Counted from the first letter of the stretch, positions 21,521-32,334 are shown. The stretch: 64,000 nucleotides of DNA from Syngnathus acus (GCF_901709675.1 NC_051092.1:17351628-17415627), one strand, 5' to 3'. Notes: a model not told the origin generated them from the letters alone. Translations and numbers: made by a program.

Positions 21521-23437
21521 TCAGTTGATGTTCCGAAGGCTTGGCGCAGGAGGAGAGAGAAGAATCCTGCTCACCAGGTCAAAAGCCTTGGTAAGGTCAA
21601 CGAAGGCCATGTAGAGAGGTTTATGTTGTTCTCTGCACTTCTCCTGCAGCTGTCTCAGGGTGAAGATCATGTCCAGAGTTGATCTTCCTGCTCTGAACCC
21701 TGCCTGTGACTCTGGGTAGAGCATCTCTGCGAGGACTTGGAGTCTGTTTAGTACAACTCGAGCAAAGAGCTTACCGGTAATGCTGAGTAGGGAGATGCCA
21801 CGGTAGTTGTTACAGTCACTCCTGTCTCCCTTGTTTTTGTACAAGGTGACGATGTTAGCATTTCTCATGTCCTGTGGGACAGAGCCTTCTTTCCAGCACA
21901 GGCATAAAAGCTTGTGCAGTCTATGCAGAAGAGCAGGCTTCCCACACTTGAGGACTTCGGCTGTTATCCCATCAGTGCCTGGAGCTTTTCCGCTGGGCAG
22001 GCTGTTAATTGCTTTGCTTAGCTCCTCAGTTGTTGGTTCCATGTCGAGCTCTTCCATAACAGGTAGGTGCCCTACATGCCTGAGGGCTGCATCAGAGACA
22101 CTGTTGTCCCTGGCATAGAGCTCTGAGTAGTGTTCCACCCAGCGGTCCAGCTGCTTAGAGCGTTCAGCGATGGTTTCTCCCGAAGCTGATTTCAATGGGA
22201 CAATTTTGCGGGGTGATGGTCCAAGTGCCTTTTTGATGCCATCGAACATGAGTCTGATGTTGCCTGTGTCAGCAGCTGCTTGAATGTTGCTGCAGAGCTG
22301 TAGCCAATAGTCATTGGCACAGCGTCTAGCGGCTTGTTGGAGTTTCCCCCTAGAAGATCGGAGGGTCTGTAGAGTTTTGGTGTTTGGAGTGCGCTTGTAA
22401 TTTGTGAGTGCGACGCGTTTTTCTTCAAGAATTGGTGCCAATGTTGTTAAATTGGCATTGAACCAGTCATTTGGTTTTCCCTGCTTTTTGCCAAAGACCG
22501 ACAGGGCCATGCTGTGTATGGCATCCCTCAAGCCATCCCTGTACCGCTGAGCGGAGCTGGACTGGGGTGGGCCGTGGAGGGAGACTTCTAAGGCACAGAG
22601 GAAGGCTGTAGCTTTGGTTGGGTCGGTTGTTTTGCTGCTGTCGATGCGTGGGGCTCCCTTTGATTTGGATCTGTGTAGGTTTTTTGCCTGTAGCTTGACT
22701 CTACAGAGCACAAGTGAGTGGTCTGTGTCGCAGACTGCACTGTGGAGACTGCGTGTTTGAAGGATGCCTCTGAGATCAGAAGTGCGTGTTATGATCAGGT
22801 CTAACTGGTGCCAGTGACCTGAGCGTGGATGTCTCCAAGAGACTTTGCGAATGGGTTTGGTCTGGAAGTATGTGTTGGTGATGCAGAGGTGGTGATATGT
22901 GCAGAACTCCAGAAGTCTCTGCCCATTTTCATTCAGCTTACCGATGCCATGGTGTCCCAAGCAGGATGGCCAGGAGTCACGATCGGCTCCGACTCTAGCA
23001 TTAAAGTCATCAAGTAGGTAGAGCTGTTCACGGCTGGGAATGTTTTTAAGAGTCGCTTCGAGTTCATCATAAAACCTTTCTTTTATTTCCTGGGGGGAGC
23101 TAAGTGTTGGAGCGTACACACTCACTAGGTGGACAGGTCCCATAGATGTATTGAGGCAGAGAGCCAGGATTCTCTCAGAGCCACCTGTGGGTGGTACCAC
23201 TGCTCCCAGGAGTGTGTTCCTGACAGCGAACCCTACTCCGTGTTCCCTGGTTTCCTCAGGGGGCTTCTCCCGCCAAAAGAAGGTATAGTCCTTTTCCTTG
23301 AGTGAGCCAGATCCATGGAGTCGTGTTTCCTGGAGGGTCGAGATGTCAATTCTGAGCTTCAGGAGTTCGTTGTTGATAACTGCAGTTTTACGGACATCAC
23401 TAATTTGTTGTAGGTTGTCGCTGAGCCCGGGTGTCAT
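21521..23437 (-). pseudogene. LINE endonuclease and RT fingers/palm (copy 2)
   Basis: AP endonuclease with LQETRLHGSGSLKEKDY, YAPTLSS, FNARVGADRDSW and the TDHS motif. RT follows with SGKAPGTDGITAEVLK, NYRGISLLSITGKLF, QAGFRAGRSTLDMIF and AFVDLTKAFDLVSR. GDFNA is DDFNA here, a change in an endonuclease motif. After LVSR about 170 bp that encode GVKQGC-type residues in copy 1 are missing and the frame ends in a few foreign residues. Without that segment the RT cannot be active. Confidence 0.9.
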
Positions 23438-24428
23438 AGTCCTGACATTCCAGCACCCCAGGCGTAGTGCTGGAATCTTCGGTAATTTCCTTTTGTTGCT
23501 TGGTGCGTGAATTTACAGCCCACTTGTTAGGATAAATCCCTGAGCTCCAAGCACCCAATGAAGCAGGCAGGCTGTGGCGGGAAAGCACCTTATTGGCTGG
23601 GGGCTGCCCAGCTTGAGGCGGGCGGTAGCTGTCCAATGAGACCGAACATCTCTCCCACCGTCGGAGGTAGCCCCTGGCACCCATACTCTACGCCAATAAG
23701 AAAGGGCTTATAACCGGTAACTGCTAACCTCCCGTGTTGTGTCTCCACTGGTTAGTAGAGCTGAAGTTTCCTCTCCAGTGCGCAAGAAGCCTGGGCAAGT
23801 TTTATGGAAGCCTTGAGTTTCCCAGGCATCAGGGCTTCCCTCTCGGCCTTCCTGTTGTCATCCAAAGGAACGGTGAACCGATACGTTTGGCATCAGGTTG
23901 GCTGCAGGAGTTGCCAGAACAATGCCTTTTTTCTTTTAAAACATGAGTCTGCCTAACGGAGTCCAAGCCGGGTTTCCTGTCGGGGTTTGCTCCCTTAGCC
24001 TTTTCGTTCCAGACGATACCCACAAGGCAGCGGGGGTGCTATTTCCCCCATAGCTGGGACAGTGGTTAGCGGGCGCCAGGACATCCACGCGCCGGTGGGC
24101 CTGTACGTCACGCCTAGGGGCCCACTGTTGCTCCCCCGATCGATCCCCTGCAATTTAGCCTGGAGCCGTGAGGCACCCAGTTACCATGTGTGGCCACGAG
24201 GAGGCATGCAGAAGTCTTGACGGTGGAGAGGCTATGTACCGGCTGAGGAGACTTACGCACTCGGCTCCTCTTTTCGCCCCCGGAAACAGGGGGCTAGCCG
24301 GCGGCAGTGGCTGAAAGCAGAAGGTAGCAAGCAGGAAGAAGCATGCAACATGCACTAACTACGAGCACTACTACTCCAACACCACTGCACTTCGCATCAC
24401 AACGCCCTGTGTGCAAGCACACACACAC
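23438..24428 (-). promoter_or_regulatory. 5' untranslated/leader region of LINE copy 2
   Basis: Non-coding GC-rich leader, likely containing the internal promoter that full-length LINEs need. It holds TAGGCGTGACGTACAGGCCC, a GT-rich 5' end and two short open frames. Copy 1 retains only about 525 bp of comparable leader. Confidence 0.45.
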
Positions 24429-24611
24429 TATGACCTCACAACCACCAGAGCAACCACAGAGCAACAAAACTCAGCAGTAAGTTGATTAGCGAGAGGTTAA
24501 TTATAAACCCCACAAGGTCAAAATCGGACCTTACAATCACCACAGCAATCTCAAAAGAAAGTACTTGATTTTGACGTTATTAAGTGGCCACAGACTCTTT
24601 CAATTTAGCCA

Positions 24612-24893
24612 GACCTAACACGGTCAGCCGTGACCTCACACAGTGGTCACAAGCGCTTTTTTTTTTTTCTCAATGTACGTAACCAGGTCCCACACAGTGA
24701 CCTTTCGTGACCTCACACAGTGGACACAGAGCTCTTTTAACATAACCAGACCCCACACAGTGGCCTTCCGTGACCTCACACAGTGGACACAGAGCTCAGA
24801 ACTTTACCAGACTCAGAACACAGAATTTTACCAGACCCCACAGTGGCCTTCCGTGATCCCACACAGAGATCACAAGCGCTTTCAAAAGAACAT
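24612..24893. repeat. Tandem repeats in the ERV leader
   Basis: Four to five degenerate units of about 60 bp built from ACCAGACCCCACACAGTGG and CCTTCCGTGACCTCACACAG, next to the primer-binding site. Repeated CACACAGTGG motifs could be packaging or structural elements of the retroviral leader; that role is inference. Confidence 0.75.
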
Positions 24894-25160
24894 AAACTTC
24901 GATAATTCTGGCATTTATCACAACTCACACTATTTTACATTACTTCAATATTTTTAGTAGTTTATAGCAGATATTTAACCATAAAACACAATCCTCGTTC
25001 TCAGAAATTTCAACAATCTACCCCCGTAGGGGTAGGCAGAAAATTTTCTTATCAAAAAGAAGGTATTCTGCTCTCCTTATTTTTGGGCCCAGTTGAATTG
25101 TTGAAATTTCCGCGGGGATGGCGTGATGTCGAAAAACAGGATCAGCGAGCACAAGACCAC

Positions 25161-25174
25161 GGGTCACGGCACCA
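25161..25174 (-). other. Primer-binding site matching tRNA-His
   Basis: Two bases after the LTR end (CCTAACA, GA), the minus strand reads TGGTGCCGTGACCC. The first 12 bases are complementary to the 3' end of animal tRNA-His (...CACGGCACCA). This fixes the orientation of the provirus as minus. Confidence 0.8.
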
Positions 25175-25176
25175 TC

Positions 25177-25574
25177 TGTTAGGTTTGTTCCCAGTTCTTT
25201 ATCTTTAATGCTCGCTATGCTAACAGTAATTACCAAGAGGCAGCCTTCACAGTTTAACTATTTAATGTATGCCAGAATGATCGATGCACAGCTGTGGAGC
25301 CCTTTCTGCGAGATGCGGAAGAAGGTCTAACTCCCAGCGCCAAGGTTCCTGCTCTTATACTACTTTGGGCCGCCTACATGCAAGGAGGCGACTCTGCCTA
25401 GCCTGTGTGATAATGTGTGACCTTGTAGTCTTAACTGAGAGCGACTTCTACATAAGTGCAAAGAGTGTCATAGAGAAGAGAAAGCTAATGAAGCAAGAGA
25501 AGGGTTACAGCGATATAACGGCATAGCTCAAGCTACCTAGCTAATCTCATGTGCCAAAGAGGCCTATTCTAACA
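25177..25574 (-). mobile_element. 5' LTR of the minus-strand ERV
   Basis: 398 bp with TGTTAG...CTAACA inverted ends. On the minus strand it is followed by the tRNA-His primer site and leader repeats. The partner 3' LTR at 5350-5656 differs at about 7 of 307 compared sites. Gag remnants downstream at 20288-16522 share the strand. The outer flank begins CAACC, but the matching duplication at the far end is lost. Confidence 0.88.
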
Positions 25575-25576
25575 CA

Positions 25577-25905
25577 ACCACAGACTGTTTACTCTTCGTC
25601 CTTCTAGGAAGCGATACCGGACTCTTCGGGTCAAGACGAGTAGACTGAGAAAAAGCTTTTTCCCCTCTGCCATCATCGCCCTGAACTCCGCAGCACAACA
25701 CCCCTGTCATCCCCCTGAACTCTTATCATTCTGAACCCTGCAGCACAACAACCCCACCACAACACCACCTGTATTACCTGCATATACTGTCCATATCTGC
25801 ATATAATTGCTGCATTCCTATCCTATATATTTATTCATCACTCTTACTCCGCTTGTACATATCTGTTCATATCTGGTTATACTGACACTATGTTGCATAG
25901 TTAGG
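25577..25905 (+). mobile_element. 3' fragment of a CR1/L2-type LINE
   Basis: A conceptual plus frame reads RYRTLRVKTSRLRKSFFPSA followed by IIALN, the conserved C terminus of this LINE group. It is followed by a non-coding tail with CTGCATATACTGTCC. It is 5'-truncated and of a different subfamily from the other LINE pieces in the window. Confidence 0.7.
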
Positions 25906-25929
25906 GTTAGGGTAACGTCAGTATGGCTG

Positions 25930-25998
25930 ATTCGTTTGAACGAATCTTTTGAGTGAACTGATTCTAAAGATTCAGTTCACCTAAAACAACTGGAATGC
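25930..25998. repeat. Inverted-repeat motif shared with 58566-58640
   Basis: GTGAACTGATTCTAAAGATTCAGTTCAC is a near-perfect hairpin (20 bases quoted in two parts: GTGAACTGATTC and GATTCAGTTCAC). It is followed by GGAATGCACATCAC. The reverse complement of the same string occurs at 58570-58640, which suggests two copies of a short MITE. Confidence 0.5.
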
Positions 25999-26123
25999 AC
26001 ATCACTAGTCTCGGCTAAAATACGTCTAAAAATGGTCTAAAGGTGTAATAAATATAGACGTCTACGGCATAGACGTCTATTAGACGTCTATATGTGAGGC
26101 GATAAAAAGTGCAGTGGGACACC

Positions 26124-27925
26124 ATGGAAAAATATTTAACAGAGTTGAAAAGAACGGCGGAGAGAGACAGAGATAAGAGAATTGAGAGTCATACATAAGA
26201 CAAGGAAATATGACGAAGCGTACGTAGCGCTCAGCTTCAGTGCGACTACGATGGGAGACCAGGAAAGACCGGTGTGTTTACTGTGCCTTCAGTGGTCCCC
26301 AACCACCGGGCCGCGGACCGGTACCGGTCCGTGGGTCACTTGGTACCGGGCCGCGGAGCCGCACAGGAAAAAAAAAATATATATATATATATTTTTTTTT
26401 TTTCATTGACGATCAATTCATTCATGTTAAGACGCTCGTCCCGGTCACGTGACATGTTTCCCCAGTCGAGCCCGCAAAGCTAGCAAAAATGAGTAAGAAT
26501 TTATTTTGAAAAATATAAAAAATTTGGCGAATCTCTCCCAATTACATCTGTCGGTGCATCTGAAAAATAAGGACTCTTGACACAGGGCGCTCGTCTCGGT
26601 CACGTGACATGTCACCACAGTCAAGCCCGCGAGGCAAGCAAAAATGAGCAAGAAACAGAGAAGTTTGGAAAGCTTCTTCGGAAAGGGAAAAACGTCCAAT
26701 GAGGACACTGAAGAAGAAGAGGCTACGACTTCTCAGAAAAGGAAAGCTGCATTTAAAAGAACATTTCTGGAGTCCTACTTAAAATATGGATTTATTTATA
26801 TAATAAGCCACAGGTGACTCTGACGCGCCAAGTGCACTCCGCATATGTGGCGAAAGGCTAGCTAACGAGGCAATGAAGCCTTCAAACCTGCTTCGGCACA
26901 TGGAGACCAAGCATCCTGCATTTAAAGACAAACCTTAACCACTTCGGGTGTCATTGTCTCCGATTACGCCTAGATGGGAACGGCTCATTTCTGAGAAAAG
27001 AGCTCGGTGCTCCCACTAATTCAACGTTTTATTTTTATGTGGTTTATATTTGTTTTTATGCCAGTCGTATCATTTTATTTCATCCTATTTATATATATAA
27101 ATATTTAAATAATAAATATATAAATATATTTATTTATATAAAGGCCGGTCCGCGAAAATATTTCTGACACGTAACCGGTCCGTGGTGCAAAAAAGGTTGG
27201 GGACCACTGCCTTACAATGTTGGCAGCGGACAGTATGAAGCCAAATAAATTAAGGCGGCACTTAAAGTCATTGCACCCCAATCACGCTGATAAGATGCTT
27301 GAGGTTTTTCAGCGAAAACGGGCTGAATATTGCCAATAATCATCCCACTTTGTGAATGCTACTTCTGTCTATCAGTAAGCACTGTAAGCATCATATTAAA
27401 TTGCTCAGTGCAAAAAAAAAAAACCACACCATTGCAGAAGAGCTGATACTACCTCCAGCCGTGGATATGGTCTGCATCATGCTGCCTCATTTTGATTGAA
27501 AAAAACAGCAGAAATTGTTTTATTCATTTTTGTTTTGTAGGTTAAAATGTTTTATATATTGTGCTCCTGAGGTAATGTTGCTGATTACTTTGAATTGAAT
27601 ATTATTTATTGCTGTTATGTAATTTAATATTATGTATGTTTATTATTATTTTATTGTAGTTTTTTCGGCATAAAATGGCAGTTGGTCAAGAATGTTTATA
27701 GTTTAAATAATTATAATTTATTTTTTAATTTCAGGCAAAGTGATGCACATTAAATCTGTTGTGGTACAGACTAAAAAACAATGTTATTAATACAGTTATT
27801 TATTGTAAGTTGATCTTTTTTTTAATTTATTTTCTGTTTTCTTTGATGTTAATAACATGGGGGGCGTGAAATGTTTTCTTCTCCCTATGTGGGGGGCATC
27901 ACAGAAAATGATTGAGAATCACTGC
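26124..27925 (+). pseudogene. ZBED-like hAT gene split by another hAT
   Basis: Begins MEKYLTELKRTAERD at 26124, frameshifts, then RKYDEAYVALSFSATTM and the first Cys pair of a BED finger (RPVCLLCL). The second half of the finger resumes at about 27214 with MLAADSMKPNKLRRHLKSLH and ends near 27340. The following AT-rich tail ends GATTGAGAATCACTGC (about 27925), a typical hAT 3' terminus. The interruption at 26290-27209 carries the CAGTGGTCCCC element. The 5' terminus is not clear. Confidence 0.7.
26290..27209 (+). mobile_element. hAT element, CAGTGGTCCCCAACC family, copy 3
   Basis: Same termini as copies 1 and 2. It is inserted within the BED-finger codons of the surrounding ZBED-like frame. 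Only CCTT is duplicated at the borders, not a full 8 bp. It contains MSKKQRSLESFFGKGK at 26645 and a BED-finger remnant (ICGERLANEAMKPSNLLR after correction of a gap is not asserted; the visible residues are NEAMKPSNLLRHMETKH). Confidence 0.88.
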
Positions 27926-27958
27926 ATTAACCTGTGATCCTTACCTTTGTGTAAGTTC

Positions 27959-28330
27959 TGTCATGTCTCGTCCCCAGTTTTGTGATGTATATAGGTTGTC
28001 ATCGTTTCTGTGTGTCTCTGTGCTCGCCCCTCCCTTCCTGTGTGCCCTTGATTAGTGTAATCGCACGCACCTGACTCTCGTTACTTGTGTTGTATTTAAG
28101 TTCTGTTTGCGTGTCACTCGCCGTCGGAGCATTGCATGAGATGTCATGTCTCACTGTCACGCGGTTTGTTTGGTTCCTGTCTTTTGTTTCACGTTTTGGT
28201 CGGTCAGTCCTGTTAGTTTGTTGTTAAGTCACGTCAGCTTGCCGAGTCTGTCCTTTTGGTTTCCACAATAAACCCTGGTCCAAGCTGCACTTGGTCGCCT
28301 CGCTCCATTACTCCACCCCGAAGCCTGACA
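27959..28330 (+). mobile_element. Solo LTR (TGTCATGTCTCG family), copy B
   Basis: Runs from TGTCATGTCTCGTCCCC to GAAGCCTGACA, with the exact 5-bp duplication AGTTC at 27954-27958 and 28331-28335. It contains TTGTATTTAAGTTCTG (possible TATA region) and CACAATAAACCCTGG (AATAAA poly(A) signal). Copy A is at 18743-19180 in the opposite orientation. Confidence 0.9.
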
Positions 28331-28634
28331 AGTTCCAGGATGTTGTGAAAATGCATTTGATTAGTGATGGTCCAGGGTGTGAAAATTTACATTTTTTAAT
28401 ACAGAAATAGGTTTCAGTAACAATCATACTTACGTATGTTACCTGCAGATATAAATACACCTTTTGATGTTAAAATTAACCAAAACGATAATTGAACCTA
28501 ACTAAAAACTTTTTCAAACATTATCTAACCATCACAAATATAAATGTGCAATGTTTTTAAATCATATGTTTAAAAATGTAAAAATATACATACAGTATTA
28601 AAAAATGGGGGCTATTTAATAGAACAAAACTACT
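28331..28634. other. Short host-like stretch, nothing recognised
   Basis: AT-rich. A donor-like ACTTAC/GTAAGT pair occurs on the minus strand near 28430, but no convincing exon goes with it. Confidence 0.3.
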
Positions 28635-28635
28635 A

Positions 28636-30210
28636 CCGTATTTTTCGGACTAAAAGTCGCACCGGAATATAGGTCGCATTAGCCATAAAATGCACAATAA
28701 CGTGAAAAAAACATATATAAGTCGCTCCGGAGTATAAGTCGCATTTTGGGGGAAATTTATTCGACAAAATCCAACACAAATAACAGACATGAACAAGCAA
28801 CAACAGGCTAAACGATAGGTATGCTAACGTGACATAAACACAAACGAAGAGCTGAGAACGGGCCTGACGTAACATTCAGAGTTATTCAAATAACTATTAC
28901 ATGAATAACACGTTTATAAAACCATCTGTGTCACTCCAATTCATTAAATCCATCGATCGTCCTTTATGTCAACAATGCCGCTGACGGCGCTTGCACTTCA
29001 AAATATTCCACAGGCCCATATAATGATATATATATATCAAATAATTATTATATAAGCAATAATATTATCAAACCATCTGTGTCACTCCAAATCATTAAAT
29101 CCATCGATCGTCCTTTATGTCAACAATGCTGGCCGGGTGTGCGCAGCTGACGGCGCTTGCACTTAAAAATATTCCACAGGCCCATATAACGATATATAAA
29201 GTATATATCAAATAACTATTATATAAGCAATAATATTATCAAACCATCTGTCACTCCAAATCATTACATCCATCGATTAAATTCCTCGTCCTTTGTCAAC
29301 AACGCCACGCGTGCACCCTGACGTCAGCATCGTCGTTATTACGCAGATCTAGTATATAACTATATTGTAGCGTTAACAAAGTACAAGGAAAGACGTGGGT
29401 TTGGTAAACGGCTCTTTATTTAACAAAACAAAAGTTCAACGAGCCAACAACTACTGAACTGTAACGATAAAAACATATACAAGTTGCTACACGAAATAAA
29501 ATATATCAAATAACTATAACATAAATAGTTGACCGCCACACGGCCCCAAGCACCGGCGTCGACTTCCAGGCGTGGACTTCTATCCCCGGAGATGGCACTT
29601 CCAGCCACGGACGTGGAAGAGAGCTCCATAGAATAGGATCGGGCGTGCGTAAAAGCCATGTCCGAGGCCCATCCACCGTCCCCGGACAGCCACCCGGCCG
29701 AGCGCCGGCCCCCAACTTCCATCCACGGAGGTGAAAGAGAGCTCCGTAGAGTAGGACCGGGCGTGCGTAAAAGCCATGTCTGAGCCCCATCCACTGTCCC
29801 CGGACAGCCACCCGGCCAAGCGACGGCCCCGACTTCCATCCACGGAGATGAAAGAGAGCTCCGTAGAGTAGAACCGCGTGTGCATAAAAGCCATAATAGT
29901 TTTTCAAACCTTCTGTGTCACTCCAAATCATTAAATCCTTCAAACTCTTCTTCCTTCGTGTCACTTACAAACAAAGCCGCTAATGATGCCGGTAGTACGT
30001 GGGGGCCCTTCGTCATCTTTGTCATCCCGTGATCAAATCTTTGTCCTTTATGTAAACAACCGCCACGCATCGCGGTTCGTTTATCGCGGTTTCACTTTTT
30101 TTTTTTTTTGGAAAATGTTTGAAAAAAAACACAAGTCGCTCCTTATTATAAGTCGCCCCCCCCACCCAAACTATGAAAAACACCCGCGACTTATAGTCCG
30201 AAAATTACGG
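28636..30210. mobile_element. Pogo-like non-autonomous element, copy 1
   Basis: Ends CCGTATTTTTCGGACTAAAA and CGACTTATAGTCCGAAAATTACGG, flanked by TA (28634-28635; 30211-30212). Subterminal AAGTCGC motifs repeat near both ends. The interior contains duplicated ~170-bp units (28915-29300) and a GC-rich minisatellite (29560-29895). No transposase is left. Related elements are at 38045-39283 and 52175-53842. Confidence 0.9.
29560..29895. repeat. GC-rich minisatellite, about three 118-bp units
   Basis: Units contain GAGAGCTCCGTAGAGTAGGA, CCGGGCGTGCGTAAAAGCCA and CCGGACAGCCACCCGGCCGA. The same units occur in the related element at 38690-39000. The long minus-strand frames here are by-products of the repeat. 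Confidence 0.9.
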
Positions 30211-30278
30211 TACTCACTTAAATTACTGCGGCTATGACCTCTTTGTAAATGACTAATGCCTACAAAAAAAACTCTTAC

Positions 30279-30311
30279 TTTTCCCTGTCATGGGTGTTTC
30301 ACACTCACTTC
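30279..30311 (-). CDS. Candidate exon 4 of an unrecognised minus-strand host gene
   Basis: 33 nt on the minus strand between an acceptor (TTCATTCTTCAACAGCTAG) and the donor GTAAGAG. Read in phase 1 from the preceding candidate exon it gives GSECETPMTGK without a stop. The size is a multiple of three, so the phase stays 1. It lies directly left of the intron of exon 3 and right of a pogo element. The next exon downstream was not found; it may be displaced beyond the ERV. Confidence 0.5.
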
Positions 30312-30796
30312 CTAGCTGTTGAAGAATGAAGCAAATGTTAGCTGCAAGATTCAAATGAACCATTCTCCAATGATAAACTTTGCCTTGTTTGAAAAAAAAA
30401 AAAAATGGTGGCATTCTGTCTGTGCCTTTGAATGTGGTGAAAATTAATTTGGCTGTTGTACATATCCAATCACGTTATTTTAAAATAGTACTGATAAAAT
30501 TGCTTGTTGTACAAGTTGTTATCCAAATGATGAAAATGTACAGGGTAAACCTGGGTTTTATTTTGCACTTTGACATCCGCCATGGTTTCCGGAGTGTGAA
30601 AGTCAAGGCAATGACATGTCATAAATGCAAGTTCCATATTGAAGATTGCAATTACAACATACACTTTTTGCATGTGCGCGACAGTAGCTAAGCATACTCA
30701 TATACAAACCACCAATAACAGATCAATTTCCAAAGATAATGCAAGGCGGTTGTGATTACTTCTACAATCAAGAATAAATCAAAAATCAATCTGTAC

Positions 30797-30853
30797 CTTG
30801 TGGAGTCCGGTCAGTTTTTAATACAGATGCTCCTCTTACTCCAGGCTTGGAGT
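30797..30853 (-). CDS. Candidate exon 3 of the same host gene
   Basis: 57 nt with a textbook acceptor (CCCTTTCCCTCTTTTTCAG) and donor CACAAG/GTACAG. In phase 1 it reads SKPGVRGASVLKTDRTPQ, with the first codon completed by the preceding exon. Of the three frames only the one demanded by its neighbours avoids early stops. Basic and Ser/Thr-Pro containing; the family is not recognised. Confidence 0.6.
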
Positions 30854-30943
30854 CTGAAAAAGAGGGAAAGGGAAAAAGAAGATGTCTGATTTGACAATTC
30901 ACCCATTAACCGCTGTTAATAACATAACACAACACAATTTTAC

Positions 30944-30971
30944 CTTTTGATGTGACCTTAGAGTTCCAAGG
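30944..30971 (-). CDS. Candidate exon 2 of the same host gene
   Basis: 28 nt between CTCAACAAG and the donor AAAAG/GTAAAAT. It reads PWNSKVTSK in phase 0 and leaves one base, exactly what exon 3 needs. The acceptor is moderate rather than strong. Confidence 0.45.
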
Positions 30972-31401
30972 CTTGTTGAGCGCAAAACAAAGTTAGGTGC
31001 ACATTTTAATGACATCAGAAGATAAACACCTACTTTTTCACGTGCCACTCATTGAGCTAAATCTGGAGTCACAAATCACAACATGGGTAAAAAGGGAAAG
31101 TATATCTTTGCCATGCCATCAGAAAATCTCCAATTTGTGATCTGTTTGATCTTGTTTTTGTTTTATAATAGCCATGGGGATTTTTGAAAGCGAGCTGCTG
31201 ACATCTGCAAAAGCAATGCCATTATTTACATTAGTTTTAAATTCACATATGAATTGTAAATGCATAAAGCATAACCTCTTGTCAAAAATAACATTTCCTT
31301 TTTAAATGTAGGCAGTTATATGCCTTATATGTACAGTTATAAACTTTCAAAAATATTTTATTCACTTGAGATTTTTTTTACTTAAGAAAACCACTACATA
31401 C

Positions 31402-32078
31402 CAGGGCCGGTTCTAGGAATGCACATAAGAGGGGGCAGTCAGAAATGTGAAGGGGGCATGTTCTTTTTTTTTTTTTTTTACACATTTACACTGTTAGTGT
31501 TTTCTTCACGGCAGTTGTTAGCTGTGTGTCCAGATCTCAACCTGGAGAAGTGGATTGCACTCTGTCAGGCCTCTACACTAAGACCTGTTCAGCTTGGGTG
31601 TCCCACCTGAAGATTAAAGCTTCTGCTGGTATTGCTCTTAGGGTCACTGAGGCACGCAAACCCCCTGACCACAATAAGGTGGCAATCTCTCAGGGGGGGG
31701 AACATATAATATGAATGTTATATTAACTATTATTTGAGTTGTCGTTAATCATTAGTTATATCACGGGTCATTACGACGAGTTTGGTGGAGTTTTTACTGC
31801 TTTTTCCAACTCCTACCGCGCTGACTGTAACTTGACACTCTGGCTGCGTCTTGCCTCATTTGCATACTCACAGTGATTGGATGTTTACGGAGGGGCGCGG
31901 AGTCCTGACAGCAGGCTGTGTGAGGACGCACACTGCACCGACATGAGAGAAGAGAGGGGGCTGATTAACGTGTGTTTCTATCAGCGGATTTTTCACTTCT
32001 AAAAGTTTGATTCGAGGGGGCAGGACATCTGTTTGAGGGGGCGTTGCCCCCTCTTGCCCCTGTGTAGAGCCGGCACTG
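31402..32078. mobile_element. hAT-like MITE (CAGGGCCGGTTCTAGG)
   Basis: Termini CAGGGCCGG and CCGGCACTG, with the exact 8-bp duplication CTACATAC (31394-31401; 32079-32086). GGGGGC-rich blocks lie inside both ends. No transposase. It sits in an intron of the candidate host gene. Confidence 0.9.
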
Positions 32079-32334
32079 CTACATACTCTATGCATCGACA
32101 TGAAACAAACTTTTTGGAATTTGAAGCAAATTCACTTGCGCTACCATCAACTTTTAGCGACCATTAACGTTTGTGTCAGCTCTTCTCTTCACAAAGCAAC
32201 TAGTCACGTAGCAAAAACAAAGGACTAGCAGGCAAGCTACAACTTAAGTCCAAGCTTGAAATCGATTGATAATGAAATAGACAAACTTTGCAGGACAAAA
32301 CAACAGCTCTTACTGAAAAACCTCAAAGACTCAC

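Larger units (their letters stand above)
20427..24428 (-). mobile_element. RTE-like LINE copy 2, full length with 12-bp duplication
   Basis: Flanked by the exact duplication TATGACCTCACA (20415-20426 and 24429-24440), inserted in the leader of the minus-strand ERV. A 5' region of about 990 bp precedes the EN-RT frame. The leader shares GACGGTGGGAGAGA and GGGCAGCCCCC with copy 1. The protein is open except for a deletion inside RT. This is the better of the two copies. Confidence 0.93.
30312..31393 (-). other. Introns and flanks of the candidate host gene
   Basis: Apart from the exon-like pieces listed separately this is AT-rich, without repeats or open frames that persuade. It is one of the few stretches free of obvious mobile DNA. 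Confidence 0.4.

Noticed and set aside
25906-25918. TTAGGG repeats as interstitial telomere
   Set aside because: Only two units; also single motifs near 232 and 50495. Too short.
28422-28445. Nine-base micro-exon between CTGCAG and GTAAGTATG on the minus strand
   Set aside because: The splice sites look good, but a 9-nt exon cannot be supported without transcripts.
26026-29300. Direct repeats considered as CRISPR-like array
   Set aside because: Vertebrate DNA, irregular spacers, explained by duplicated units of MITEs and by TAGACGTCTA motifs.
29420-29964. Overlapping minus frames of 104-152 codons
   Set aside because: They arise from the GC-rich tandem units of a pogo-like element; several frames are open at once because the unit lacks stops.
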